Under the pieces are notes generated by a model. The model made no database searches. It had not been told where the DNA came from and worked only from the letters and a program-made list of their open reading frames with translations. A DNA stretch of 64,000 nucleotides from Myxococcales bacterium (GTDB taxonomy: Bacteria; Myxococcota_A; Polyangia; Fen-1088). A program made the translations under genes and the position numbers. Within the stretch, counting starts at the first letter, position 1, and each line of letters begins with the position of its first letter. Shown here in pieces: positions 1 through 8,293 of the stretch. Location: assembly GCA_022184915.1 (NCBI GenBank), contig JAGTJU010000005.1, positions 310,001-374,000 of the forward strand. Direction: 5' to 3'.

Positions 1-633
1 TGTGGACAGAGCCCGAGCGGCGTTGAAGCCCCCCACGCCGAGCGTGGTAATCGTCGACTCGGTCCCCCCGCAGATCATCGCATCGGCGTAGCCGTGCTGA
101 ATGAGCCGCATGGCATCACCGATGGCGTGGGCACCCGTCGAACAAGCCGAAACGTGGCTGTAGTTCGGCCCCTTGGCGCCGTGACGAATCGATATCTGCC
201 CCGGAGCCAAGTTGATGATGATGCCGGGAACGAAGAAAGGAGATACCCCGTGGCGGGGCCCCTTCTCCCGGATCGTGTCGTGGGTGCGCTCGATCGTGGT
301 GATGCCGCCAAGACCAGCGCCCACGAAAACCCCCACCCGCTCCGCGAACTCACCTTCGATCTTCAGCCCCGAATCCTCGACCGCCATCGCAGCCGCGCCC
401 ACGGCGAACTGAATGAAGATGTCCATCGACTTCGCATCCCGCGCGGTCATCCAGCGCGTGGGATCGAAGCCCTTGACCTCGCCTGCAATCTGCGTGGCGT
501 AGTTGGAGGTGTCGAACCTCGTGATCCGCCCAATGCCGGAGCGACCCGCGAGCAAACCCTGCCAGGTTTCCTCGGTGCCGATACCCACGGGGGTGATGAG
601 GCCGATGCCGGTGACAACCACTGTGCGCGACAT
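1..633 (-). CDS. fabF: 3-oxoacyl-ACP synthase II (partial, C-terminus off the left edge)
   Basis: Condensing enzyme of fatty-acid elongation (malonyl-ACP + acyl-ACP to 3-oxoacyl-ACP), cytosolic. The 211 visible codons start [17 protein letters not shown], the usual KAS-II opening, and include the nucleophile motif ACSTG ([17 protein letters not shown]) and the downstream GGTES. The two catalytic histidines and the C-terminus lie outside the window. It is the last visible gene of the minus-strand plsX-fabD-fabG-acpP-fabF run, 120 nt after acpP. Identity is secure; only the fragment can be judged. Confidence 0.95.
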   Translation of the reverse strand, partial: MSRTVVVTGIGLITPVGIGTEETWQGLLAGRSGIGRITRFDTSNYATQIAGEVKGFDPTRWMTARDAKSMDIFIQFAVGAAAMAVEDSGLKIEGEFAERVGVFVGAGLGGITTIERTHDTIREKGPRHGVSPFFVPGIIINLAPGQISIRHGAKGPNYSHVSACSTGAHAIGDAMRLIQHGYADAMICGGTESTITTLGVGGFNAARALST

Positions 634-753
634 GTCGTGCTCGTGCTCCTCTAGACGCGTTTTTGATGCAGGCAAAGAACCCCTGCGGGGGTCTTCCAGA
701 TGCCGCCGCCCATGGCTCGGGAGGCGGTCGTGGGCCTGGCCGCAGGGAACCTC

Positions 754-993
754 TTACGAGGCGTGATTCTTGATGTAGTTGATGGCGTCGCCGACGGTCT
801 TGATCTTCTCGGTCTCTTCGTCGGGAATTTCGAGCTTGAAGGACTCTTCCAAAGCCAGGACCAGCTCCACGATCGCCAGCGAGTCAGCCTTCAAATCCTC
901 GGTGAAGGATGCGCTCGGGACCACCTTGTCGGGCTCCACCTCGAGCTGCTCGGAGATGAGCTTGATGACTTTCTCTTCGACGTTGTCGGCCAT
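754..993 (-). CDS. acpP: Acyl carrier protein
   Basis: Carries growing acyl chains on a 4'-phosphopantetheine arm for fatty-acid and phospholipid synthesis. The 79-residue acidic helical protein has the attachment motif DSLAIVEL with the modified serine at residue 38, normal ACP length, and an acidic helix II. It sits between fabG (78 nt upstream) and fabF (120 nt downstream), the classical order. The reverse-strand sequence just before the ATG holds a GGAA-type ribosome site. Very secure. Confidence 0.97.
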   Translation of the reverse strand: MADNVEEKVIKLISEQLEVEPDKVVPSASFTEDLKADSLAIVELVLALEESFKLEIPDEETEKIKTVGDAINYIKNHAS

Positions 994-1071
994 TGTCGTT
1001 CCTTTTTCGTTTGTGATTCGTCTCGGTGTTTGACTTGCCCTAGAGCGTCAAAACCTTCAGGGTGCGGTAAC

Positions 1072-1827
1072 TTACATCAGAAGACCGCCGTTGACCCGCA
1101 AAACCTGACCGGTGATGTAGGCGGCCGTCGGACCTGCCAAAAACGCCACAGCGCCGGCGATGTCCTCGGGTTTGCCCACCCGGCCCAGCGGAATTTGCTG
1201 AGTCAATTCGGCACGTTTGGCTTCGGGAAGCTCAGACGCGGTCATGTCCGTGTCAATCCAGCCCGGGGCCACCGCGTTCACGGTGAGGCCGCGGCTGGCG
1301 TACTCCCTGGCCCAGGTCTTGGTGAGGCCAATGAGCCCCGCCTTGGCGGCCACGTAGGGGGCTTGACCGGCGTTGCCCATTTCGGCCACCACCGACGTGA
1401 TGTTGATGATGCGTCCCGATTCCTTCGCCTTCATGAGCGGGCGAAGCGCGGCGCGCGTGCAGTTGAAAGCCCCCGTGAGGTTCACCGCCAGGGCGCGTTG
1501 CCAATCGGCATCCTTCGCCCCCAGGGTGAGGGCGTTCACGGCGATGCCGGCGTTGTTCACCAGCACGTGCACTCCCCCGAGCTCGGCCGCGATGTCCTTG
1601 AAGGCCTGGTTGACGCCCTCGGCATCGGCCACGTCGAAGCGCTTGAGCGCCGCCTCGCCGCCTGCGGCCCGCACGGACGCGGCCGTCTCGATGGCCGCGG
1701 CTTCATTCGAGGTGTAGTTCACCACGACCCGGGCGCCCTCCGCGCCGAGAGCCACGCAAATGGCCCGACCGATTCCGCGAGAGCCGCCAGTGACGACGAC
1801 CACTTTCCCTTCGAGACAACGTGACAT
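1072..1827 (-). CDS. fabG: 3-oxoacyl-ACP reductase (SDR family)
   Basis: NADPH-dependent reduction of 3-oxoacyl-ACP in each elongation cycle. The 251-residue protein has the Rossmann motif VTGGSRGIG (residues 12-20), the NNAG motif at 91-94, and the catalytic triad Ser145, Tyr158, Lys162 (YVAAK). The end ([14 protein letters not shown]) is the usual FabG tail. It lies 36 nt after fabD and before acpP on the same strand, which makes FabG rather than another SDR the natural call. Confidence 0.96.
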   Translation of the reverse strand: MSRCLEGKVVVVTGGSRGIGRAICVALGAEGARVVVNYTSNEAAAIETAASVRAAGGEAALKRFDVADAEGVNQAFKDIAAELGGVHVLVNNAGIAVNALTLGAKDADWQRALAVNLTGAFNCTRAALRPLMKAKESGRIINITSVVAEMGNAGQAPYVAAKAGLIGLTKTWAREYASRGLTVNAVAPGWIDTDMTASELPEAKRAELTQQIPLGRVGKPEDIAGAVAFLAGPTAAYITGQVLRVNGGLLM

Positions 1828-1863
1828 GTATTTTCCTTTCGCGACGTTCGCGTTCGCGGGGCT

Positions 1864-2790
1864 CTAGACGGCCAGCGCGGCCACAGAGGCCGGATCCGAG
1901 ACCCCCGTGACCGCAAGCGAGGGGGCAATGCGCTTGACGAGACCTGCGAGCACGTTGCCGTGGCCCACTTCGTAGGCCGTGCCCACGCCCAGAGCAACCA
2001 GAGCCTGAACCGATTCTTCCCAGCGCACGGTGCCCGTGACTTGACGGGTGAGCAGGGCTCTGACGCGAGACGCGTCACGGTTGGCCGCAGCCTCGATGTT
2101 GGTCACCACCGGCACCGCGAGCGGAGTCACCTCGACCTTGGCCAGCTCGGCAGCGAGACGCTCGGCGGCCGGTGCCATCAAGGCGCAATGGAAGGGGGCG
2201 CTCACCTGAAGGGGGATCGCGCGCTTGGCGCCCTTGGCTTTCGCCAGCTCACAGGCCCGGTCGACCGTGGCCTTGGTTCCCGCGATCACCACCTGGCCGC
2301 CCCCGTTCAGGTTGGCGGGCGAGACCACGGCTCCGAGCTCGCGCGCGGCTTCCTGGCAGGCCTCGGCCACCGCGGCCCCCTCGAGTCCCAATATCGCGGC
2401 CATCGCGCCCTCTCCTGGCGCCACGGCTTCCTGCATGAACTTGCCCCGCAGGTGGACCAGGCGGACGGCGTCGGCCATCCGCAAGCCGGAAGCCGCCACC
2501 AGAGCCGAATACTCGCCGAGCGAGTGCCCCGCGACCACGTCCGGGCGAACGCCCGTTTTGGACTCGAGCACGCGCAGGGCGGCCACGCTGGTGGTCAAGA
2601 TGGCAGGCTGAGCGTTGGCCGTGAGCGTGAGCTCCGACTCGGGCCCCTCGAAGCAGAGTGTGGAGAGGGGAAACCCAAGCACCTCGTCGGCTTCCTTGAA
2701 AACCGCCTTGGCCTCGTCGTGGGCGTCGAACAAGGCCTTGCCCATGCCCGGCTTTTGGGACCCTTGCCCCGGAAACAGAAACGCTTTCAT
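1864..2790 (-). CDS. fabD: Malonyl-CoA:ACP transacylase
   Basis: Transfers malonyl from CoA to ACP to supply FabB/F/H. The 308-residue protein starts MKAFLFPGQGSQ, carries the nucleophile elbow GHSLGEY with Ser90, and the catalytic histidine His201 in SAPFHCALM. Length matches the family. It is followed by fabG on the same strand. Upstream, where fabH usually sits between plsX and fabD, there are only 202 non-coding bases. Confidence 0.96.
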   Translation of the reverse strand: MKAFLFPGQGSQKPGMGKALFDAHDEAKAVFKEADEVLGFPLSTLCFEGPESELTLTANAQPAILTTSVAALRVLESKTGVRPDVVAGHSLGEYSALVAASGLRMADAVRLVHLRGKFMQEAVAPGEGAMAAILGLEGAAVAEACQEAARELGAVVSPANLNGGGQVVIAGTKATVDRACELAKAKGAKRAIPLQVSAPFHCALMAPAAERLAAELAKVEVTPLAVPVVTNIEAAANRDASRVRALLTRQVTGTVRWEESVQALVALGVGTAYEVGHGNVLAGLVKRIAPSLAVTGVSDPASVAALAV

Positions 2791-2906
2791 GGTTCGTATC
2801 GAGATTCGATGGCGGGCGCTACCACACGGAAGGACGTTGCGCTACTTGCGCTGCAGCGCCCCTCCCGAACGCCCGCGACACGGGCCTCGGCCTTCAACGC
2901 CGACGA

Positions 2907-2933
2907 AGTATTCCCATCCCGTCCAAGGTTCAA
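2907..2933 (-). promoter_or_regulatory. Possible weak sigma-70 promoter upstream of fabD
   Basis: In the 202-nt gap between plsX and fabD the minus strand reads TTGAAC, a 15-nt spacer, then AATACT. The spacer is short and the match modest. It would give fabD-fabG-acpP-fabF a promoter independent of plsX. A T6 tract just before it on this strand could also belong to a weak terminator after plsX. Confidence 0.3.
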
Positions 2934-2992
2934 GAAAAAAGTAAGGCCCCTCGGCGAGACGCCCCTGCCTCACGAGCAAGGCGTGGCCCCGC

Positions 2993-4039
2993 TCATGACG
3001 CGCTTTCGCCGTGAGACACCGCGGCTGGGGCAAATAGGGAACAGGTCTTTTCGACCTCGCCCGCCAAGGCCTTGTCCAGCCCGGACTGTGCGAAGCGCTC
3101 TGCTTGCAAAATAGCGTTTTTGATGGCCTTGGCGCCCGAGCCGCCGTGGCAGATCATCGCCACACCCGAAACCCCGAGCAAGGGAGCGCCACCCGTCTCC
3201 GCGTAGTCGGTGCGTCGCTTCAGGCGCCGCAGCGCCGGCTTCATCATGAGAGCACCTAATTTGACGAGCGGTCCGCTGGCCATGACCTCCGCACGGACCA
3301 TCTTGAAAACGGCCTCCACCACGCCCTCGCATCCCTTGAGCAGCACGTTGCCCGTGAAGCCATCGGTGACGACCACGTCGACGTTCCCGCGAAAGATGTC
3401 GCGTCCCTCGACGTAGCCCAGGTAGGTGAAACCTTCGTAGGCCAAGGTACGCTTGAGCAACGCGTGCGTCTCGCGCGTGAGCGCCGTACCCTTGTGCGAT
3501 TCGGAGCCGTTCGAGAGCAGGCCCACCCGAGGTCGGGGTTTTCCATGCTGGAGCCGTGCGTACACCGACCCCATGACGGCAAACTGCGCCAGAACCGCGG
3601 GTTTGGGGTCGACATTGGCACCCATGTCCAGCAGGGCACACTCGCCACCGGTCGTGGGAAAGGTGGTGACGATCGCGGGGCGGTCGACGTCAGGAAGACG
3701 GCCCAACACGAAAAGCCCACAGGCCATCATGGCCCCGGAGTTCCCCGCGGAGACCACGGCGTCGACCTCGCCCGCCTTGGCCATGTCGAAGCAGAGGCGC
3801 ATGGACGACTGCTTCTTACCCTTGACGGCCATCGACGGTGCATCCTGCATCGTGATGGCCTCCGGAGTATGACGGAGCGTTAGCCGCGCCCGCAGGTCCG
3901 CGGGTACACCTCTCCCGTCCGCATCCAAATGCGGCGCGATCTTGGCTTCATCGCCGACGAGAACCACCTCGAGGCCCGACGAACGAAGGGCCTCGAGCGC
4001 CCCCATGACCTCGACGCCAGGCCCACCGTCAGACCCCAT
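2993..4039 (-). CDS. plsX: Phosphate acyltransferase PlsX (start codon region shifted)
   Basis: Makes acyl-phosphate from acyl-ACP, the first step to phosphatidic acid with PlsY/PlsC; peripheral membrane. The open frame of 348 codons begins MGSDGGPGVEVMGALEALRS and contains the PlsX hallmarks GNSGAMMA, SNGSE and VTDGFTGN. Family members begin with a strand of type RIAVDAMGGD. Here FRIAVDA is encoded in frame just upstream of the ATG at 4039, but no canonical start codon precedes it in that frame. An ATG at 4064, 7 nt after the rpmF stop, would give MFRIAVDAMGSD if the T4 run (plus-strand A4, 4058-4061) were one base shorter. Either the protein is slightly truncated or one base is extra here. 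Function is secure; the start is not. Confidence 0.92.
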   Translation of the reverse strand: MGSDGGPGVEVMGALEALRSSGLEVVLVGDEAKIAPHLDADGRGVPADLRARLTLRHTPEAITMQDAPSMAVKGKKQSSMRLCFDMAKAGEVDAVVSAGNSGAMMACGLFVLGRLPDVDRPAIVTTFPTTGGECALLDMGANVDPKPAVLAQFAVMGSVYARLQHGKPRPRVGLLSNGSESHKGTALTRETHALLKRTLAYEGFTYLGYVEGRDIFRGNVDVVVTDGFTGNVLLKGCEGVVEAVFKMVRAEVMASGPLVKLGALMMKPALRRLKRRTDYAETGGAPLLGVSGVAMICHGGSGAKAIKNAILQAERFAQSGLDKALAGEVEKTCSLFAPAAVSHGESAS

Positions 4040-4071
4040 CGCATCGACGGCGATGCGAAAACATCGGGTGG

Positions 4072-4260
4072 CTATGCTTTTTCCTCGACCTTGAGGACCT
4101 GGCGGCCCTTGTAGTATCCGCAGGCAGCACAGGCGTGGTGCGGAAGCTTCATCTCACCGCACTGCGCGCAAGGAATGCCGACGGGTACGGGGCGCTTCAT
4201 GACCTCTGCCCGACGAATGCGCGAGCGGGACTTCGACTGACGTTGTTGAGGGACTGCCAT
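4072..4260 (-). CDS. rpmF: 50S ribosomal protein L32
   Basis: Small zinc-ribbon protein of the large ribosomal subunit. The 62 residues start MAVPQQRQSKSRSRIRRAE and have two CxxC knuckles (CAQC and CAAC) with the L32 HxAC pattern PHHACAACGYYKGRQ. It lies between the DUF177 protein and plsX, the conserved bacterial arrangement that couples ribosome and lipid synthesis. Confidence 0.96.
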   Translation of the reverse strand: MAVPQQRQSKSRSRIRRAEVMKRPVPVGIPCAQCGEMKLPHHACAACGYYKGRQVLKVEEKA

Positions 4261-4312
4261 TGTTCGTTCCTTGTGGTGGACCTAGGTCGTTACACGAAAA
4301 GCTTGGGCGGGT

Positions 4313-4861
4313 TCAGGACTTTTTCAGTTTTGCGAGGTCTGCGAACGGCGAGCGTGCCAGGTTTTGCTGCTCTTCGCACGTGCAGGGGGTCTTGTCCCGG
4401 TTTACCCCGCACATCGGGCAGATGCCCAAACACTCAGGCTCGCACTTCGGCGAGTAGGGCACCGCCAGAAAGATCTCGTCCCGTATCTCCGGGCCAAGGT
4501 CGATGACACCGTCCTGGAAGGTGATGAAATCGCCCTCGCCTTCGTCCTCGTCCTCGTCCCCGGGGGGCGTGGGCTTGGCGCGGTCTTCTTCAGGCCCCTC
4601 TACGTAGGACACCGCCACGTCCACGTCGACCCCGAGGCGTGTGGGCTCGAGACACTTGACGCAGGTGAACTCGAGGGCGCCCTTCAGCTTACCCCGCAGC
4701 AGAAAGTCGTCACCCGTGGGCTCGAGACGCCCCCTGAGCCGAAGGCCTCCCGGCGCCAAACGGGCCCCGAGATCACCACAGTTTTCCCCAAGCCACGCTT
4801 CTGTCAGAGGTACATCCACGCCGAGGCCCCCTTCGGGGATGTCGTTTGTTTTGTACCGCAT
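4313..4861 (-). CDS. DUF177 (YceD-type) protein preceding rpmF
   Basis: A 182-residue member of the DUF177/YceD family, which almost always sits directly upstream of rpmF and has been linked to 23S rRNA and ribosome assembly. It shows the family CVKCLEP motif in the middle and a cysteine-rich C-terminal part (CEPECLGICPMCGVN then CTCEE) likely to bind zinc, with an acidic stretch between. It is first in the operon, 52 nt before rpmF, with a clear promoter upstream. Confidence 0.85.
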   Translation of the reverse strand: MRYKTNDIPEGGLGVDVPLTEAWLGENCGDLGARLAPGGLRLRGRLEPTGDDFLLRGKLKGALEFTCVKCLEPTRLGVDVDVAVSYVEGPEEDRAKPTPPGDEDEDEGEGDFITFQDGVIDLGPEIRDEIFLAVPYSPKCEPECLGICPMCGVNRDKTPCTCEEQQNLARSPFADLAKLKKS

Positions 4862-4902
4862 GATCGCTCGTCGTCTCCGGGGTCGGCCCCAAGGAAGGCG
4901 TA

Positions 4903-4930
4903 ACTATAGGGGCCGCCACGTCCTCGTCAA
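4903..4930 (-). promoter_or_regulatory. Sigma-70 promoter of the DUF177-rpmF-plsX-fab operon
   Basis: On the minus strand a TTGACG -35 box (4925-4930) is followed after 16 nt by a TATAGT -10 box (4903-4908). Transcription would begin near 4896, about 35 nt before the DUF177 start at 4861. Both boxes match consensus at five of six and five of six bases, unusually good for such GC-rich DNA. Confidence 0.6.
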
Positions 4931-5033
4931 GCAAAGGCCAGAGCTGCATGACAGCGCGAAGCGCTGCGAAAACGGCGGCCGCGCGGCTCGAACGGAAGGA
5001 CCGGAGCGGCGGCAGCAGACAAGGCGCAATGCG

Positions 5034-6551
5034 CTATCGGTTGCTGCCCCCGCTCGCCGAGCCCACGGCACTGCCACCGAAGAGCAACAGGGACTTGAGG
5101 TCCTGGTCGTTGAAGATCAGCTGCAGACCCAGGAACCCGTCGATGAAGGCTCCTCCGCCGGACGTCGCCCGGTCATGATTCAGCACGTCATCCGCGCCCG
5201 CGATCAGATAGAGGTTGCGTTCGTACAACGCAATGGCGGCACGGGCTTGCACGCGCGGATAGACGTTCGAGCGGGTATCAAACGCGTCGAACGACAAGAA
5301 CAGCCGGTCTTGAAGGAAGAAGACGTCGAGGCCAACGCCTCCGGTCGACTCCTTGATGCCGAAGCGGCCGGCCACGTTGCCCCACCGTTTTCCGAATTGA
5401 AAGGTAAAGCGCAGCGCCTCGGAGATGCGAACGGTCTTGATCGACTCGACGCCCTCCTTGCTCGAGTTCACGAAGGTGGTCGTCTCGTCGCGGAATCCAC
5501 GTGGGTCATCAACGAGCTCGATCAGATAGAACTTGTCGGGTCGAGGTGACAGCTGGATCGAGAGGTACTGCTTGAACGTGTCCGCCAGGTAGTTGTACTC
5601 GGTGCGCAGGCCCACGATCGTTTGAAGGTTGGTGATGCCCTTGACGAAGGTGCCGGCGTCCTCCGTGAGCTCTTCGATGTTCTCCGCGATCTCGTCGTCC
5701 GTGAGCAGGCGCCCCACGGTGCCTTTGCCTTCCGCCATCCCCGAGGTGACCTTTTCGACGTTGACGAGCGAGCGCTCGAGCGTCTCCACGCTTGTCTGGA
5801 TGCGATCGAGCGAGCTGCGCAGTTTGTCGCCGGTCGCTGAGACCGTGCCCTCGCTCGTTCCCACCAGGCTCTTGATGCCCTCGGTGATCTCGCGAACGTT
5901 CGCGATGGCCACCTTGATGTCGTCGGACTCGCTGCTGGTGATGTCCTGGATGTCGGCCGCGATGGCATCGGCACGGGACAGCAGCCGCTCGAGCACCACC
6001 GAGTTGGTCTTGACCGTTTGGTTGAGCCCATCGGCGATCTCGGCGAGGCTACCCGAGGTCATCCCACGCACGTCCTTGAGGATGTCCTTGAGAATGGGGA
6101 TGACCTCCTGGACGGACTCGGTGACGTCAGCAAAGGTGGCCGGCTCCATCACGATCGCAATCTGATCACCCGTGGTCAGGGTGCGATGCGGCTTGCCCGT
6201 GAGTTGGTCGACCGGCGTGCCCGGATCGATTTCCAGGTAGTACTCTCCCAGCAGCGACGCAGACTTTTTGGCGACCGAGGCGTTCTCGTAAAGCGGAATG
6301 CTTTGGTCGATGCGGATGTCGACCCGCGCCTTGCGGCCACTCAGCCCTTTCGAAACGATGCTGCCGATGGGAATGCCGGCCGTTTGCACGCGTGACTTCT
6401 CGAACAAACCCAGGGCGTCGTTGAAGAGGGCGTAGACGACATACCCCTCCTTGCTTTGATGCTCCTGAACGTATTTGAACAGGGCAAAGCTCAGCACGCT
6501 CGCCACCAAAACGGTCAGCCCCACCGTGAGCGGCGCCAGACTTCGTCTCAC
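5034..6551 (-). CDS. MCE-family lipid-transport protein (MlaD-like) with beta-rich C-terminal domain
   Basis: Substrate-binding component of an Mla-type ABC phospholipid transporter. The 505 residues comprise an N-terminal membrane anchor (about 8-28), an MCE domain (about 35-125, with LGEYYLEIDPG), a long helical region (130-320) and a C-terminal beta-rich domain with alternating hydrophobic strands and aromatic residues (FTFQFGKRWGN, DRLFLSFDAFD). MlaD of E. coli is only about 180 residues, so the helices and C-terminal domain are extra and may reach the outer membrane. It starts with GTG overlapping the ATPase stop codon (GTGA), so translation is coupled. Function by family; the C-terminal domain is described from sequence pattern only. 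Confidence 0.85.
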   Translation of the reverse strand: MRRSLAPLTVGLTVLVASVLSFALFKYVQEHQSKEGYVVYALFNDALGLFEKSRVQTAGIPIGSIVSKGLSGRKARVDIRIDQSIPLYENASVAKKSASLLGEYYLEIDPGTPVDQLTGKPHRTLTTGDQIAIVMEPATFADVTESVQEVIPILKDILKDVRGMTSGSLAEIADGLNQTVKTNSVVLERLLSRADAIAADIQDITSSESDDIKVAIANVREITEGIKSLVGTSEGTVSATGDKLRSSLDRIQTSVETLERSLVNVEKVTSGMAEGKGTVGRLLTDDEIAENIEELTEDAGTFVKGITNLQTIVGLRTEYNYLADTFKQYLSIQLSPRPDKFYLIELVDDPRGFRDETTTFVNSSKEGVESIKTVRISEALRFTFQFGKRWGNVAGRFGIKESTGGVGLDVFFLQDRLFLSFDAFDTRSNVYPRVQARAAIALYERNLYLIAGADDVLNHDRATSGGGAFIDGFLGLQLIFNDQDLKSLLLFGGSAVGSASGGSNR

Positions 6552-7378
6552 GAGCGCCTCTCTGGTTCGGGCCCGGCGGCGCGCGAAACCCCCGACATCT
6601 CCAAAAAGTCCTTGAGCACGGGGTGCTCGGACTGGCGGACTTCGTTGGGCGTGCCGGACACGGCGATCACCCCTTCGTATAGCAGGGAGACGCGATCGCC
6701 GATACGGAAGGTGGACGCCATGTCGTGCGAGATCACCACCGAGGTCACCCCGAACTCGTCTGCAGTCTGGCGGATCATTTCGTCCACGTTCTTCGTTGCG
6801 ATGGGATCAAGCCCGGTCGTGGGCTCGTCGTAAAGTAAAATCTCGGGCCTATCGATGAGAGCCCGGGCCAGCCCCACACGTTTTCGCTGTCCGCCGGACA
6901 ACTGGGCGGGAAACTTCATGTCGATTCCCGGGATGTGGGCCAGCGCCAGGCGCTCGAGCAATTCCCATACGCGCTTTTCCACCTCGGCGTCCTTGAGGTG
7001 GTAGCGCTCCATGAGGGGAAAGGCGATGTTCTCCATCACCGTCATCGAGTCGAAGAGCGCCGCGTACTGGAACACCATGCCGAACTTCCGACGAAACTTT
7101 CTCAACGCCAAATCATCGAGCCCCACCACGTCTTCGCCGTCGACGTAGATGTGCCCCGCATCGGGGTGCAGCAAGCCCATCAGGTGCTTCATCAACACGG
7201 ATTTACCCTGACCAGAACCGCCGATGATGATGTTGGTCTTGCCCCGCTCGACGTCCAAATCCAGTCCTCGCAGCACGTGCTGGGGGCCGAAGGTCTTGTT
7301 CAGCCCCCGAATACGGATCTGCCAGCGCTCGTCACGCTGCTCCACGGGATTGTCTGAGGCGCCTATTCCAGGAGACAT
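6548..7378 (-). CDS. ABC transporter ATPase, MlaF-like
   Basis: ATPase of the lipid transporter. The 276 residues hold Walker A GGSGQGKS, the Q-loop (FQYAALFDSMTV, the usual MlaF form), the signature LSGGQRKR and Walker B ILLYDEPTTGLDP, then the switch histidine in VISHD. It lies between the permease (3-nt gap) and the MCE protein (4-nt overlap), a strict permease-ATPase-MCE order. Confidence 0.92.
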   Translation of the reverse strand: MSPGIGASDNPVEQRDERWQIRIRGLNKTFGPQHVLRGLDLDVERGKTNIIIGGSGQGKSVLMKHLMGLLHPDAGHIYVDGEDVVGLDDLALRKFRRKFGMVFQYAALFDSMTVMENIAFPLMERYHLKDAEVEKRVWELLERLALAHIPGIDMKFPAQLSGGQRKRVGLARALIDRPEILLYDEPTTGLDPIATKNVDEMIRQTADEFGVTSVVISHDMASTFRIGDRVSLLYEGVIAVSGTPNEVRQSEHPVLKDFLEMSGVSRAAGPEPERRS

Positions 7379-7381
7379 GGG

Positions 7382-8293
7382 TTACTCGCTCGCGACAGGC
7401 CACAGCGCGTTCAATATTTCGATGAGGAAATAGTCGAGCACCAAGATGGACACCGAACCCGCCACGACGGACCGGGTGGTGGCCAAGCCGACCTCCTTCG
7501 CCCCGCCCCTGACATTGAAGCCCTGGTAGCAGGCCGTGAGCGCGAGGGCCAAGCCGAACACGGCGGCCTTGCAGAGCCCCTTGACGTAGTGGCGGATGTC
7601 CACCCAGTAGGTGAAGAGTCCCGTGACCTGGCCGATGTCAAGCTCGTGCACCAGGATCGACACGATGTAGGCGCCGAAAAGGCCAATGAGGTTGAAGGCC
7701 ATCGTCAAGACCGGCACCATGACGGTGGACGCAATCAGGCGCGGGGTGACGAGGTATTGCACCGGGTTGACGGCAAAGGTCGTGAGCGCGTCGATCTGCT
7801 CGGTGATGCGCATCGAACCGAGCTCGGTGGCCATGCCGGAGCCCGCGCGGGCGGCGATCATGAGCCCGGCGAAGACGGGGGCGAGTTCCTCCGCCAACGA
7901 AACGCCGACCATGACGCCCACCCATCGAGACTGGTCGAAAATCGACAGAGCGTTGATGGCCTGGAGGGCCGAGACGGCGCCCGAAAAAAAGCCGACCAGA
8001 AGAACGATGGGCAGCGAGCCCACCCCGATGTACTCCATCTGGTCAAAGAACAAACGGGGGCGGAACGGCCGCCGGAACAGCCAAACAGCCGCATCGACCA
8101 ACAACAAAAGGTGGGCCCCCAGCGCCGTCAGAAACACGCGAAAGGGCTTGAGCACCAAAGCCACGGCCTTCGGGAGGCCCGAGACACCTTCGTCGGACCC
8201 AGACGCGGCCGTTCGGTCTGTGCCCGGGTTCTGGCCGCCTTTTGGGTGGCCTTTCGCGTCGCTCACGCCGCGCGCCGCTTTCGCGTCAGCCAT
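7382..8293 (-). CDS. ABC transporter permease, MlaE-like
   Basis: Integral membrane permease of the lipid transporter. Starting at the ATG at 8293 gives 303 residues: a polar, low-complexity N-terminus of about 45 residues and then the MlaE domain with five to six hydrophobic segments and the family motif LAEELAPVFAGLMIAARAGSGMA region. A longer reading frame opens upstream at 8383 but runs inside alr, so the 8293 start, which overlaps the alr stop by 8 nt, is preferred. Identity secure, exact start moderate. Confidence 0.88.
   Translation of the reverse strand: MADAKAARGVSDAKGHPKGGQNPGTDRTAASGSDEGVSGLPKAVALVLKPFRVFLTALGAHLLLLVDAAVWLFRRPFRPRLFFDQMEYIGVGSLPIVLLVGFFSGAVSALQAINALSIFDQSRWVGVMVGVSLAEELAPVFAGLMIAARAGSGMATELGSMRITEQIDALTTFAVNPVQYLVTPRLIASTVMVPVLTMAFNLIGLFGAYIVSILVHELDIGQVTGLFTYWVDIRHYVKGLCKAAVFGLALALTACYQGFNVRGGAKEVGLATTRSVVAGSVSILVLDYFLIEILNALWPVASE

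Noticed and set aside
4952-4966. Inverted repeat CAGCGC-GAA-GCGCTG after the MCE gene
   Set aside because: A short 6-bp stem with no T-tract; by chance such stems are common in GC-rich DNA, so I did not list it as a terminator.
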